From contig DUZS01000002.1 in NCBI GenBank assembly GCA_013349405.1, forward strand, positions 62,001 through 126,000: a stretch of DNA of 64,000 nt, in the 5' to 3' direction. The notes beneath the pieces were generated by a model that was not told where the DNA came from, did no database searches, and saw only the letters and a list, made by a program, of their open reading frames with translations. Shown piece after piece: positions 1 through 8,994 of the stretch (position 1 is its first letter; every line of letters begins with the position of its first letter). A program made the translations under genes and the position numbers. The stretch is from Desulfuromonadales bacterium (GTDB taxonomy: Bacteria > Desulfobacterota > Desulfuromonadia > Geobacterales > Pseudopelobacteraceae).

Positions 1-524
1 TCATCACGCCTCACCAAAGTTATCGCGCAGGGGGAGATTTTGGGGAACTGTTTAGCGCTGCAGGCGGAGCATTGCCGACCCCATTCCCGGGAGAACGGGA
101 GCGTTTCTCCGCCGCAGACAGCGCAGAAACAGCTCTGCTGCTCCCAATGGAGAATCTGCCGGGCAAGACCGCCGATGCCGAGTGTGGCGTTATCCATAGT
201 CTGTATGGCGGCGTTAAGCGCTTCAGCGATAAAGGGGTCCCGTACCTGGCACCCTTTATATGCCGAAAAGATGCGCAGCGGTTTCCCGCGCCACTCACCT
301 ATGGTAAGAGGCATTTCAGGCGGATTGATCCAGTCAGGAAGTTCGCCGAAAGGAAGAGTTGGCGAACTGTTTCCGGGTTGTAAAAATACATTGTTGCCCT
401 GAATGATGACCCAGTATCCTGGTTCAAGAGAGTGAACTGTGTATTGCGGAATACCGGGCACAAACTGATTTTTTATGAACGAGTGATTAAAAGGAATATT
501 GACAAGGTCAGGGTAGTCGGACAT
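1..524 (-). CDS. nudC: NAD(+) diphosphatase (NudC-like), 5' part, runs off the left edge
   Basis: Reading from an ATG at 524 the frame stays open to base 1, so about 174 residues are present and the Nudix catalytic box lies outside the window. The N-terminal half resembles the NudC leader domain (GYWVIIQGN, LGELPDW-like stretch). A four-Cys zinc ribbon follows, with CAVCGG near residue 137 and CSAC about 18 residues later, and then KISPCAITLVRRDD, the usual run-in to the Nudix domain. NudC-family enzymes hydrolyse NAD(H) and act on NAD-capped RNA. The start lies 5 bases downstream of the histidine kinase stop, so it is probably the last cistron of that operon. The assignment rests on the zinc ribbon plus the run-in motif. 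Confidence 0.8.
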   Translation of the reverse strand, partial: MSDYPDLVNIPFNHSFIKNQFVPGIPQYTVHSLEPGYWVIIQGNNVFLQPGNSSPTLPFGELPDWINPPEMPLTIGEWRGKPLRIFSAYKGCQVRDPFIAEALNAAIQTMDNATLGIGGLARQILHWEQQSCFCAVCGGETLPFSREWGRQCSACSAKQFPKISPCAITLVRRD

Positions 525-529
525 CGTCT

Positions 530-2419
530 TCACTCCCCACGAACCGGCAGTCTCACCATAAATTGCGAGCCCCCGCCAACAGCGCTCTTAACCGATATCT
601 CTCCACCATGCCGTTTCACGATGTTGTACGAAAGTGCCAGGCCAAGGCCGACCCCCTTCCCGACCTCCTTGGTCGTAAAAAACGGATCCCAGATACGGTC
701 AATAACGTCAGGCGAAATTCCGCAGCCCGAATCCCGCACCAGAATGGAAACGGCCTGATCCTCGCCGGAGTAGCTTGTTGAAATGTCAACACTGCCGCCA
801 TCCTTGATGGCATGACAGGCATTTATCAAAAGATTCATGAAAACCTGACGCAGTGCCGATGGATCAGCGAGAATGGCAGGAATATTTTCCATCAGCGTGA
901 CTGCAATCTCCATCTCTTCATAATTGGGCTGATGCTTGATTAGCTCAAGGATCTCCACAAGGAGGGCGTTGATATCAACCGCATAGTTCAAACCGTCAGA
1001 TTTTCTGCCAAAGTTAAGCAGGCCACTGATAATGCCCTTGCAGTGATGAGCCTCCCGCACGATTACCTCAAGATATTTGGGGAAGACCTCCAACCTGGAA
1101 TCTGAAGCCAGCGACTGCTCGTCACGAAAGCGTCGGAGCAGCGCCTCTGCATAGCCCGCGACTGATGTGAGCGGATTGTTGATTTCATGGGCAACGCCGG
1201 TAGCAAGCACGCCGATACTCGACATTTTTTCCGTCTGAATCAGCTGCATTTCGTGAACTCTTTTCAGCGTCATATCCCGCAAAAAAACAAGTGCCCGGGT
1301 TTTCTCCCCGAATTCATCCTTTATCGGATTGGCTGTGACGTCAATATAGCGGGTGGTATGACCTTCGCGTACGGACACCATGGATGATTCAACGCGCTCT
1401 CCATGCAGGGCCCGTTCTACCGGGCAGGTGAGCGGCGCGAGCGGTGAATCGGGATGGAATACATCCCGGCAGCTCCCCCCGACGAGAATCTCCGAGGGGA
1501 AAAATTCGGGGCAGACATGGTTAAGATGTTGAATTGAGCCGTTATTGTCAAAGACGATAACACCATCATTTACCGAGTCAAATATCGTCTGCAACTCATT
1601 TTTTTTATTGCGAAGCCGTGACTCGCTCTGTTTCCGTTCCGTTATATCCTGTGTTGTTCCATACAGCTTGACAACCTGCCGGGCAATATTTACCGAAGGT
1701 TCGACGATCGAATAGACCCATTTGGAGGTTCCATCCTTCAGCAGCAGGCGATGTTCAATTTCGTAACTGCTCCCCTGCGCAGCTCCCTGTTGAAGGCGGG
1801 CCATGACGGAGTCGCGATCATCCGGGTGGATGAGGTCTGTCAACGTCTCCGAGGTGGCTTCTTCACGAGTGATATTCATGATGCGCAGCAGTTCGTCAGA
1901 AACGCGCAGTTCACCGGTAACCGGATCTGAACGCCATGAACCGACATGCGACATCGATTGCGCCTTGGAGAGATTGTATTCGCTTTCCCGCAGGTACTCC
2001 TCCCACTGCTTGCGTTCGGTAATGTCCACCATCGCGGCGTGGCACTCATCACCGATCCCCGCTGCCATCGCCTCTATCCGGACATACAACGGCGGTCGGT
2101 CTTTAAGGGAGAGTTTCACCCTGCAGGTCATTTTGTCGCGCCCCAGAAAGACCATCCTGAGAAAATCGACAAACATAAAGCGGTCTTCGATGGCAACAAA
2201 ATTTTCGAAATGCAGATCTGTCAGAGACGTGCGATCACAGCCTAAAAGGGTGGCACCGGTCAGGTTAACACTTCGGACTACGCCGCCACGATCAAAGGTA
2301 AAATAGCCGACGGGGGCGGAATCGTAGAGCAGGGCGTATTTACTCCGTGCCGCCTCAAGTTCCCGATTGGAACGCTGCAGCTCTTCAATCTGCATTTTCA
2401 ATTCAAGCTGGAGGTTCAT
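530..2419 (-). CDS. PAS-domain sensor histidine kinase, cytoplasmic
   Basis: 629 residues with no membrane segment. An N-terminal coiled coil (about 1-25) is followed by three PAS-like modules (about 25-135, 148-265 and 273-385). The HisKA dimerisation domain has the phospho-acceptor His in VAHEINNPLTSVAGY (about 405), and the HATPase_c domain follows with N box NLLINACHAI, G1 DSGCGI and G2 GVGLGLAL. It should autophosphorylate and pass phosphate to a response regulator. None is adjacent, but the regulator at 10335-11720 sits beside a clear paralogue of this kinase (11708-12928). The start overlaps the gldA stop (ATGA), so the two are translationally coupled. The third PAS module contains a conserved CRDVFHPDSP-L-CPVERAL segment that both kinases share. 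The signal sensed is unknown. Confidence 0.9.
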   Translation of the reverse strand: MNLQLELKMQIEELQRSNRELEAARSKYALLYDSAPVGYFTFDRGGVVRSVNLTGATLLGCDRTSLTDLHFENFVAIEDRFMFVDFLRMVFLGRDKMTCRVKLSLKDRPPLYVRIEAMAAGIGDECHAAMVDITERKQWEEYLRESEYNLSKAQSMSHVGSWRSDPVTGELRVSDELLRIMNITREEATSETLTDLIHPDDRDSVMARLQQGAAQGSSYEIEHRLLLKDGTSKWVYSIVEPSVNIARQVVKLYGTTQDITERKQSESRLRNKKNELQTIFDSVNDGVIVFDNNGSIQHLNHVCPEFFPSEILVGGSCRDVFHPDSPLAPLTCPVERALHGERVESSMVSVREGHTTRYIDVTANPIKDEFGEKTRALVFLRDMTLKRVHEMQLIQTEKMSSIGVLATGVAHEINNPLTSVAGYAEALLRRFRDEQSLASDSRLEVFPKYLEVIVREAHHCKGIISGLLNFGRKSDGLNYAVDINALLVEILELIKHQPNYEEMEIAVTLMENIPAILADPSALRQVFMNLLINACHAIKDGGSVDISTSYSGEDQAVSILVRDSGCGISPDVIDRIWDPFFTTKEVGKGVGLGLALSYNIVKRHGGEISVKSAVGGGSQFMVRLPVRGE

Positions 2420-3528
2420 ACTCTCAACTTCTTTTTGTACTGTACTCCGAGGGCGTCAGCAGTGAGGATCGCTGCTTTCACCATAGCGGCTGAAACGGGG
2501 AACCAGGTCGAATGAATGGTCTCGCCGTCAGCGACAGCAGCGGCGGCAACCTGGCTGATCTCCTCAGCGGAGATGTTGATAATGTCAAGATCCTCCAGGC
2601 AGAGCGGCAACCCGACACTGTAGCAGAAATCCTGCACCTCTTTGATATCACGTGATGGCCGCCCTTCCAGCACCAGCTGGACAAGGACGCCAAAGGCTAC
2701 TTTTTCGCCATGCAGTTTCCGCCCTGCTACCTTGAGGGTCGTCAAACCGTTATGGATGGAGTGTGCTCCGGCATGTCCCCCGTTTTCAGAACTTAAGCCG
2801 CTCAACAGGGTATTTGCCTCGACGATCGCTTCAACCGCCGGTGTTACGGCGTTCCTTTCAACAGCAAGCATGGCCTGAAGACCATACTCAAGCAGCGTTT
2901 CGTAGCAGAGCCGCGCCAGCGCCTTCGTAGCGAGGGTCGGCAGAGCCCCCCCGGTGAGCGGGTTCGGTTTCCCGCTTCTGAAGCAGGTATCGGATTCCCA
3001 GAAGGTGGCAAGGGCATCGCCCATCCCGGCCACAAGGAATTTAGCCGGTGAACTGGCGACGAGTGTCGTATCAACCAACACGCAATCCGGGTTCTTTCGC
3101 AAAAACAGATAGCGTTCAAAAGCTCCATCCTCGGTATAAATCACCGACAACGCCGAGCAGGGTGCATCGGTCGAAACGACGGTCGGCACGATAATGACCG
3201 GCAGTTTCATCTCATGCGACACCGCTTTGCCCGCATCGATTGACGCTCCGCCCCCCAGAGCGATAATGATATCGGCTCCATGAGCTGCTGCAATCTTTGA
3301 GAGGCGACTGATTTCCTGATCTGAGGAGACCCCCTGAAAACATTCGTGATAACAGGGAACGCCCTTTTCGGCACAACTTGCGGTAATATCATCACCACAG
3401 AGTGACAACGCCGTCCTGCCACCGATTACCAGGGCAGAGGTGCCGATACGGGACGTATGCAGGCCGATTTCCCTGATGGCACCGACCCCTTGAACATAGC
3501 GACCTGGTGCAAGCAGCATGCGACTCAT
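2416..3528 (-). CDS. gldA: Glycerol dehydrogenase
   Basis: 370 residues, the usual length for GldA, with a recognisable family sequence throughout: LAPGRYVQGVGAI at the N-terminus, the NAD-binding GGGASIDAGKAV, then PTVVSTDAPCSALSVIYT and GMGDALATFWE. The metal-ligand regions are D in GMGDA, the His in GAHSIHNGLT, and HGEKVAFG. The family reversibly oxidises glycerol to dihydroxyacetone with NAD and a divalent metal; close relatives also act on 1,2-propanediol or 2,3-butanediol. GGGAGC precedes the ATG at 3528. Its place in an operon with a sensor kinase and near other alcohol dehydrogenases suggests polyol or alcohol catabolism. Substrate is inferred from family only. Confidence 0.85.
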   Translation of the reverse strand: MSRMLLAPGRYVQGVGAIREIGLHTSRIGTSALVIGGRTALSLCGDDITASCAEKGVPCYHECFQGVSSDQEISRLSKIAAAHGADIIIALGGGASIDAGKAVSHEMKLPVIIVPTVVSTDAPCSALSVIYTEDGAFERYLFLRKNPDCVLVDTTLVASSPAKFLVAGMGDALATFWESDTCFRSGKPNPLTGGALPTLATKALARLCYETLLEYGLQAMLAVERNAVTPAVEAIVEANTLLSGLSSENGGHAGAHSIHNGLTTLKVAGRKLHGEKVAFGVLVQLVLEGRPSRDIKEVQDFCYSVGLPLCLEDLDIINISAEEISQVAAAAVADGETIHSTWFPVSAAMVKAAILTADALGVQYKKKLRV

Positions 3529-3572
3529 GTTAAAGCTCCCATACTAGTCTTAAAATTTTATGCATTTCCGTA

Positions 3573-3655
3573 ACTAACCCCTCTAAATCTCCCCTTATCT
3601 AAGGGGAGACTTCAAGGCTTCCCCCCTTAAGTAAGGGGGGACTGAGGGGGGTTAG
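3573..3655. repeat. Palindromic intergenic repeat, C/G-run type, copy 1
   Basis: C-rich and G-rich runs form two nested hairpins (CTCCCCTT/AAGGGGAG, then CCCCCCTT/AAGGGGGG). The same design occurs at 8918-8992 and 38728-38808. It lies between gldA and the M24 gene, inside a minus-strand run, so it may act as an intercistronic hairpin. Confidence 0.7.
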
Positions 3656-3674
3656 ATTTAAATATTCCAGTGTA

Positions 3675-4418
3675 CTAGTACCCCCCGCAGGAACCGGTTT
3701 CGCGTACTTCCTGAATGGCTATTTCCGGGACCTTGGCAGCCTCCTCGCCCATCAGCAGGTCTTCGTAAAAGGCACCAAACAGATGATCGGGGTGGCGTAT
3801 ATGTATCTCCACCATCCACCGGTTTGGCGACGGGTGGAAGGTGATTTCAGAGAGCGGGCCGGCATAGTGGTCGCCACTCGGGTAGTCCCCAAGACGGTGG
3901 CCACCTAAATCGAAATTCAGCTCCCATCCCAACTCTTGTGCCATCTGATCGGCATAGTGGTACAGCTCTTCACCGGTAGACGACATATCGGACTGCCATT
4001 TTTCCGCAACCGCCTGATAAATTCTCTGAGCGTCGAGGGCGCAGCGCTTCAATTCAGGATTATTGCCGGTTAAAAACGTTTCGCCGGCATCGCCTTCATA
4101 GCCATCCCAGACAGGGCCGACATCGATAAAAAAAATGTCATCTTCCCCAAGGCGGATTCCCGGGTCAGAATCAGCGCCAAATGTTTTAACCGTATTGGTG
4201 CCGAAGCGGATATACGGAGCATGAAAAGTTCCCGTAGAGCCCATTTCCTCTAAGGTTGCCACCACCATAGCGGTGGCATCTTCTTCCAGCATTCCTACCT
4301 GGACCTGGCCAACTATCCTGCTCACCGCCTCCTGCGCCTTCTCTCTCGTTTGATGAAACTTTTCAACACTGAAATATGCTTTGGTCCCTTCCAGAACAGC
4401 TGCGTCTTGGCTCGACAT
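3675..4418 (-). CDS. M24 family metallopeptidase-like protein
   Basis: 247 residues, the size of a single pita-bread domain without the N-terminal creatinase domain. Candidate metal ligands are the two Asp in FFIDVGPVWDGYEGDAGE, His in DLGGHRLGD, Glu in MVEIHIRHP and Glu in AFYEDLLM. The family contains Xaa-Pro aminopeptidases and non-peptidase relatives such as creatinase. The C-terminus ends SCGGY. AAGGAG sits 7 bases before the ATG at 4418. It lies between gldA and a small Cys-rich gene on the same strand, and nothing in the context identifies a peptide substrate. The fold assignment is fairly firm and activity is uncertain. Confidence 0.75.
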   Translation of the reverse strand: MSSQDAAVLEGTKAYFSVEKFHQTREKAQEAVSRIVGQVQVGMLEEDATAMVVATLEEMGSTGTFHAPYIRFGTNTVKTFGADSDPGIRLGEDDIFFIDVGPVWDGYEGDAGETFLTGNNPELKRCALDAQRIYQAVAEKWQSDMSSTGEELYHYADQMAQELGWELNFDLGGHRLGDYPSGDHYAGPLSEITFHPSPNRWMVEIHIRHPDHLFGAFYEDLLMGEEAAKVPEIAIQEVRETGSCGGY

Positions 4419-4469
4419 GGCGTTACTCCTTCATGCAGGTTTATGATTCGCGTACAGGGAAAAAGATGC

Positions 4470-4715
4470 CTACGATGCAGAACCTTCGTGCGGTTTGCCA
4501 ACTTCTGACAGGTCGATACTTCCGTGGCCACCCTCGACATTCGGTGCCCAATCACCCAGATGAGCGGCACAGAGATGCTTCGGGCTATTTGCTTTGGCCC
4601 CGCATTTTCTGCACTCAACGGTAGGATGGTCAGAAAATTTTTCAATACAGTCGACCAGTCCCTTCGATTTCAAAACACACATATGATTCTGATGATTTTC
4701 AACGTCACAGCTCAT
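4470..4715 (-). CDS. Small Cys/His-rich protein, likely zinc-binding
   Basis: 81 residues. A strong ribosome binding site (AGGAGG) lies 5-6 bases before the ATG. Cys and His are spaced as in a zinc finger: HMCVLKSKGLVDC, then CRKCGAKANSPKHLC and H. It sits between the VWA gene and the M24 gene on the same strand. No family is recognised with confidence. A regulatory or metallochaperone role is possible but not shown by the sequence. Confidence 0.6.
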   Translation of the reverse strand: MSCDVENHQNHMCVLKSKGLVDCIEKFSDHPTVECRKCGAKANSPKHLCAAHLGDWAPNVEGGHGSIDLSEVGKPHEGSAS

Positions 4716-4792
4716 GTATTCCTCCTGATCTCTGCATGTCTGTCACCGGCGTATACCGGGTCATATCCGGCACACCGGGCATAATGCCGGTC

Positions 4793-6232
4793 TCATCTTT
4801 TTTTCTGATAAAAAGTGCCAAAGTGTTTGCGCCACGCCTCACTGCTCGGATTCAGCTGCATCCTGTGATCATGATGTACCATGGCTTTGGCCTGTTTGTA
4901 ATAGTCCTTGTAGTCATCCGGTTCCTTCATGCTGTCCCTGTCATCCCCGTTACGGCGTTTGCGCGGGGCAAGGTCCGTATAGATGCTGCGAAAGAGATCT
5001 TCAAGAATCACACTCAACTCATCAACAGACTTGACATACTCCACCTTGTCACAGTAAGCGCCGTACTGTTCAATCATACAGTCACCCCGCTGCCAGGTTT
5101 CACGGTCCTCCGGGGTAAGCCAGAGGAGATACCCCGACTTTTCCCGTATTTCATCCATTACCCATTCATTGGCTTCGTTGTAATTATTGCGCGCATCGCC
5201 AAGGATGATGACGGTCGGATTGCCGCGCATGCTTTCCAGGTGCCGTTTTTTGAAGTTGACCAGTACCTTGCCATAATCGCTGTTATCATCCATATCGACG
5301 AGCGAACCACTGTCGATTACCTCCAGAAGGGCATTCACCGGCATGTTTGTGAGCAGATTGGAAATTTCCGCCAGTTCCTGATTAAAGATGAAACTGCGTA
5401 CCTCCATCAAGCGGTTATGCAGGGTATGCAACAGGAGCAGCATGAAACGGGAGGCATAACTGACCGAGAAGCTGACGTCACACAGTACCACCAAGCGGGG
5501 CCTGACCTTCTTTTTGCACCGCAGTGAGACAAGAAACGGTACCATATCGTTACGGTAGTTTTTCTGAAGCGTCCTGATTACATGGAGTTTCCCGCGACTC
5601 TGCTCTTCCTTGACCCTGCGGACGTCTTTGCGGATACGGATCAGCATACGTGACACGATTTCATGCATGTCGGCAATCTCTTCGGGGGTAAAGGCAGAGT
5701 TGCTCTCTTTGCTCCAGCTTTTGCTGAATGCGGCAGAAGGAAGATTCAGCAGATTGAATTCAGAAGGCTTCGGGGCTTTGTTCTTACCTTTGTACCCTTT
5801 CATTCTGACCTGAATCTCCGGACCGTCTGAATCATCTTCGAGATCCTTTAGCCAGTCGAGGTTCTGCAGATCTTCGGCAGTCACTTCCTGAGCACTGGTC
5901 AACAGACCCGGACGATCCCGGCGCTTTTCCAGCATCTCGTCAGTGAATTCCTCTCCCTCGACGATGTGGAAATATGCCCCCATCAGATCTTCCGGCTTGA
6001 TAAAGAAGGGATTTTCCTCCTGCTGGCTGAAAAAAAAGTCAAAAACATCATTAAATGACGCTATATCATTGACATTCTTCACCAGCGTTACCTGAAGCAG
6101 AGCTCTGACGACCTCCCTCCCTTCGACACCGCCGAAACCAAGAGCCTGCACGGCATCAAGGCATTCACCGGGAGACACCCTGATTCCCTGTTCCCGCAGG
6201 GCGTGTACAAAACGGGTGACAACCGTTTCCAT
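4793..6232 (-). CDS. VWA-domain protein, CoxE-like
   Basis: 479 residues. The C-terminal half carries a von Willebrand A fold with a complete MIDAS start (LCDVSFSVS) around residue 253; the N-terminal half is helical and charged. The start at 6232 is 3 bases from the stop of the MoxR-type ATPase upstream, with GAGGTAGGC as ribosome binding site, so the pair is one translational unit. MoxR/VWA pairs act as metal-dependent chaperones; the CoxD/CoxE pair matures the CuMo site of CO dehydrogenase. This window encodes a Mo hydroxylase at 35919-38714, so a maturation role is plausible but inferred. The specific target is unknown. Confidence 0.8.
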   Translation of the reverse strand: METVVTRFVHALREQGIRVSPGECLDAVQALGFGGVEGREVVRALLQVTLVKNVNDIASFNDVFDFFFSQQEENPFFIKPEDLMGAYFHIVEGEEFTDEMLEKRRDRPGLLTSAQEVTAEDLQNLDWLKDLEDDSDGPEIQVRMKGYKGKNKAPKPSEFNLLNLPSAAFSKSWSKESNSAFTPEEIADMHEIVSRMLIRIRKDVRRVKEEQSRGKLHVIRTLQKNYRNDMVPFLVSLRCKKKVRPRLVVLCDVSFSVSYASRFMLLLLHTLHNRLMEVRSFIFNQELAEISNLLTNMPVNALLEVIDSGSLVDMDDNSDYGKVLVNFKKRHLESMRGNPTVIILGDARNNYNEANEWVMDEIREKSGYLLWLTPEDRETWQRGDCMIEQYGAYCDKVEYVKSVDELSVILEDLFRSIYTDLAPRKRRNGDDRDSMKEPDDYKDYYKQAKAMVHHDHRMQLNPSSEAWRKHFGTFYQKKR

Positions 6233-6234
6233 GC

Positions 6235-7137
6235 CTACCTCAATTCCTGTACGGCAAGATCTTTCACCATCTGTAGGTCAGCCTGATGCTTGGCGATTAC
6301 TCCCACGGAATTATCGAGCATTTCCCTCGTGAGCTTTGACGCATTCATAATGGTAAGCACGTTGGCCCAGTCAAGGGTTTCAGAGACACTCGGCGGTTTT
6401 CGCATGTTCAATTCACGGGCCTTGCGCAGGAAGGAGACCATCTGGTGAGCAAGTTCTTCACATATCTGGGGAAAGCGGGCCCTGACTATGGCTACTTCAC
6501 GGTCAAGATCGGGATAGCCGATGTAGAGATAGAGACAGCGGCGGCGCAGGGCATCCGAAATCATGCGGGTGCCGTTACTGGTCAGGATCACCAATGGTTT
6601 TCTTTTGGCCTCAATTACACCCAACTCGGGAACCGAGACCTGGAAATCGCTCAGGCACTCCAACAGCAGGGCTTCAAACTCATCACCGGAACGATCGATC
6701 TCATCGATCAGGAGCAGTGAGCGTTTTTCAGACAAAAAACTGCGCAGTATCGGTCGCTGGACGAGAAAGTTCATGGAAAAAAACATACTCTCCTCGGCAG
6801 CCAGGCGTTCAACAGCCTCGCGCAGATCAGCCGATACCGAGAGATAGTTGTCAAGCTGGGTACGCAGCAGTTGGGTATAGAGCAACTGTTTGCCGTATTC
6901 CCAGTCATAGAGCGCCTTGCCTTCGTCGATCCCTTCGTAACACTGCAGGCGAACCAGCGGGAAATCGAGCGAGGATGACAATGCCTTGGCCAGGCCGGTC
7001 TTCCCGACGCCGGGTGGTCCTTCGATCAGAATCGGTTTCTCCATGCGCAGAGCCAGAAAAACGGCAGTTGCTATGGCACTGTCAGCAATGTAGCCACTGC
7101 TGCGGAGAAAATCCTTAATTCCCTGTTCGGTAATCAT
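6235..7137 (-). CDS. MoxR-family AAA+ ATPase, CoxD-like
   Basis: 300 residues, typical MoxR length. Walker A is GPPGVGKTG (about 40), Walker B LLLIDEIDRS (about 138), and sensor 1 follows in LVILTSNGTR. C-terminal helices carry the lid domain. GAGGTCATTA precedes the ATG at 7137. It is paired with the VWA protein downstream, the arrangement used by CoxD/CoxE and RavA/ViaA systems for late insertion of metal centres or complex assembly. The pair lies about 200 bases beyond the alcohol dehydrogenase gene on the same strand, behind a terminator-like hairpin, so it may be transcribed partly by read-through. Confidence 0.85.
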   Translation of the reverse strand: MITEQGIKDFLRSSGYIADSAIATAVFLALRMEKPILIEGPPGVGKTGLAKALSSSLDFPLVRLQCYEGIDEGKALYDWEYGKQLLYTQLLRTQLDNYLSVSADLREAVERLAAEESMFFSMNFLVQRPILRSFLSEKRSLLLIDEIDRSGDEFEALLLECLSDFQVSVPELGVIEAKRKPLVILTSNGTRMISDALRRRCLYLYIGYPDLDREVAIVRARFPQICEELAHQMVSFLRKARELNMRKPPSVSETLDWANVLTIMNASKLTREMLDNSVGVIAKHQADLQMVKDLAVQELR

Positions 7138-7226
7138 TAATGACCTCGTAGTGTTGTATTTTGGTAATCAGCAACTGCAATATTTGCGCCGTTGAGGGAA
7201 ACTGCTTTTCACCGGTTTATTCTACA

Positions 7227-7277
7227 AAAAAACCGCTGGCATCCGGTGAGGGGCATCAACCCTTCGGAGCCAGCGGC
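7227..7277 (-). terminator. Intrinsic terminator after the alcohol dehydrogenase
   Basis: On the minus strand CCGCTGGC pairs with GCCAGCGG around a GC-rich loop and is followed by seven T. It lies 44 bases past the stop of the 7321-8526 gene. Confidence 0.8.
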
Positions 7278-7320
7278 ATATCATAACATCAGTGGAGGAA
7301 CACTGGGTCTGATTACATAA

Positions 7321-8526
7321 TTACATACAACCGGCAAAGACCGCTCTCATCTCGTGGAAACCGACATCCTTCGGATTGCCTTCGGTGCAGATATCATTGG
7401 CGGCAAACTTGGAGAGACCGTCGAGATCTTTTTCCTGCAGGCCGAGGTCGGCGAAACGCTGGGTAATGAACAATTCGTCCTTAAGCTCCTGAATTGCTGC
7501 GATGAACTTCTCGCCGGCTTTGTAGTCAGAGAGGCCGCAAACATCAATATCGGCGGCTTTAGCCATCATTTTGAAACGCTCGGGGCAGGCAGGCAGGTTG
7601 TAATTGCAGACATCTACCAGGGCGATGGCGTTGCAGAGGCCGTGCGGAGCGTCATAGAGTCCGCCCATGGCGTGAGCCATTGAGTGAACGATACCGAGAC
7701 CGGCGCTGTTGAAGCTGTAGGCAGCGGCCATTTCAGCCCATACCATCTGCTCGACAGCTCTGTCGTTGTTGCGATTGGCAGCAGACTGACGAAGATTCTG
7801 GAAAATTTCTGTGATAGCCCAGAGGCCCGGGCCGTAGGCAGACTGTACGCAAAGTCGGGAAGCGATGGCTTCCACAGCGTGGGTCAGCGCATCCATACCG
7901 GTATAGGCGACCAGTTCCTGAGTCATGCACTGATGAAGCAGCGGATCGTTAACGGATTTACTCGGAGTACAGTTCGGATCAAACAGAGCCATTTTGTACA
8001 TCTTCTCGGTGTGATTGATGATCGAGAAACAGGAAACTTCCGAACCGGTTCCTGAAGTGGTGTTGATGGCAAGATGGGGAATTTTGTTCTTTTTAGTGGC
8101 CTTGAAAGCGCCTTCAAAAGAACGGACATCCTGACCATCGTGACTGTAGACCAGCTTGATGGCTTTGCCGCAGTCAGTGGAACTGCCGCCGCCCAGAGTT
8201 ATGAGGCCGTCAAATTTGCCGGAGGCCAGCATTTTAGCGCCTGCCATGACTTCATGGTCTTTCGGATTGGCAGTCGCTTTATCAAACAGTTCGGATGCCA
8301 CACCGGCAGCTTTCAGAATGCCCTGGATTGCCTCTACGATACCGGTGCCGCGCAGACCGGTAGTAACGATCAAGGCATTCGTCATACCTAGAGCTTTGGC
8401 ATCATTACCAACCATCGTGTGGGCACCCCAGCCGATATTTACGGAAGGATAGGCGTGCTGCATTTTGATCGGATATTCGGTTCTCTGCTGGGTAAGTGTC
8501 CGTTTCAAATCTCTGTTGTGTGACAT
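7321..8526 (-). CDS. Iron-containing alcohol dehydrogenase
   Basis: 401 residues of the Fe-ADH (group III) family: NAD-binding GGGSSTDCGKAI near residue 103, TSGTGSEV, and metal-ligand regions D-x3-H in MDALTHAVEA and GIVHSMAHAMGGLYDAPHG. These cytosolic enzymes oxidise short alcohols such as ethanol or butanol, or work in reverse. The gene stands alone between a strong terminator and a near-consensus sigma-54 promoter (8725-8741) with a leader of about 190 bases, which suggests high inducible expression. AGGAGG lies 6-7 bases before the ATG. Substrate cannot be read from the sequence. It is distinct from the second Fe-ADH at 12925-14067. Confidence 0.9.
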   Translation of the reverse strand: MSHNRDLKRTLTQQRTEYPIKMQHAYPSVNIGWGAHTMVGNDAKALGMTNALIVTTGLRGTGIVEAIQGILKAAGVASELFDKATANPKDHEVMAGAKMLASGKFDGLITLGGGSSTDCGKAIKLVYSHDGQDVRSFEGAFKATKKNKIPHLAINTTSGTGSEVSCFSIINHTEKMYKMALFDPNCTPSKSVNDPLLHQCMTQELVAYTGMDALTHAVEAIASRLCVQSAYGPGLWAITEIFQNLRQSAANRNNDRAVEQMVWAEMAAAYSFNSAGLGIVHSMAHAMGGLYDAPHGLCNAIALVDVCNYNLPACPERFKMMAKAADIDVCGLSDYKAGEKFIAAIQELKDELFITQRFADLGLQEKDLDGLSKFAANDICTEGNPKDVGFHEMRAVFAGCM

Positions 8527-8574
8527 GGGTACTACCTCCTTTTTGGGTGTGTGCTGCCTTTGAGTTGGATTTAA

Positions 8575-8682
8575 TTACATTACACTCTGTACGTTAACCG
8601 CCTGTCCTTTCCAGAATTTACCTTCCACCTCCTCATAACCAGGTTTTAAGATCTTCTCAATCTGCTGCAGGTGAGTCTTACA
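8575..8682 (-). other. Coding-like stretch in the leader of the alcohol dehydrogenase
   Basis: Between the sigma-54 promoter and the dehydrogenase start, one minus-strand frame is open for 35 codons and reads like protein (ending KFWKGQAVNVQSVM then stop). It has no good start codon or ribosome binding site. It may be the tail of a lost gene, a leader peptide with an unusual start, or chance. Confidence 0.3.
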
Positions 8683-8724
8683 TTAACAGTTCACGCTCAT
8701 CACGGTTGAGCTGGTTATAGCTTT

Positions 8725-8741
8725 AGCAAGTTGAGTGCCAA
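8725..8741 (-). promoter_or_regulatory. Sigma-54 (-24/-12) promoter for the iron alcohol dehydrogenase
   Basis: The minus strand reads TTGGCACTCAACTTGCT: -24 GG and -12 GC separated by exactly 10 bases, matching the TTGGCAC-N5-TTGCW consensus at every conserved position. Transcription would begin near 8714. Confidence 0.85.
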
Positions 8742-8917
8742 CTTTATTTATCCATAAATTACATATGGTTATCGATTGACCTTTGGGAAGTGCCATAAAA
8801 CAGGCAGAAGGTTCGGGGTAATATGGAACAGTTTTATATAATAATGTCCACAATAGGTACTATTTCGGATATGGATTTTATCTACAGTGGGGAATTTCAA
8901 CACAGGTCTAAAATAAA

Positions 8918-8992
8918 TCCCCCTCAATCCCCCTTTAAAAAGGGGGAGGCTTTTAGTTCCCCCCTTCAGAAAGGGGGGTTAGGGGGGATTTT
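8918..8992. repeat. Palindromic intergenic repeat, C/G-run type, copy 2
   Basis: Paired C-runs and G-runs (CCCCCTTT/AAAGGGGG, then CCCCCCTT/AAGGGGGG) close to those at 38728-38808. It lies between the dehydrogenase promoter region and the 3' end of the radical SAM gene. The rest of 8742-8917 shows nothing I can assign. Confidence 0.75.
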
Positions 8993-8994
8993 CC

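Noticed and set aside
4736-5527. 263-codon plus-strand open frame with hydrophobic stretches
   Set aside because: Antisense to the VWA protein; the hydrophobicity is a by-product of the complementary codons.
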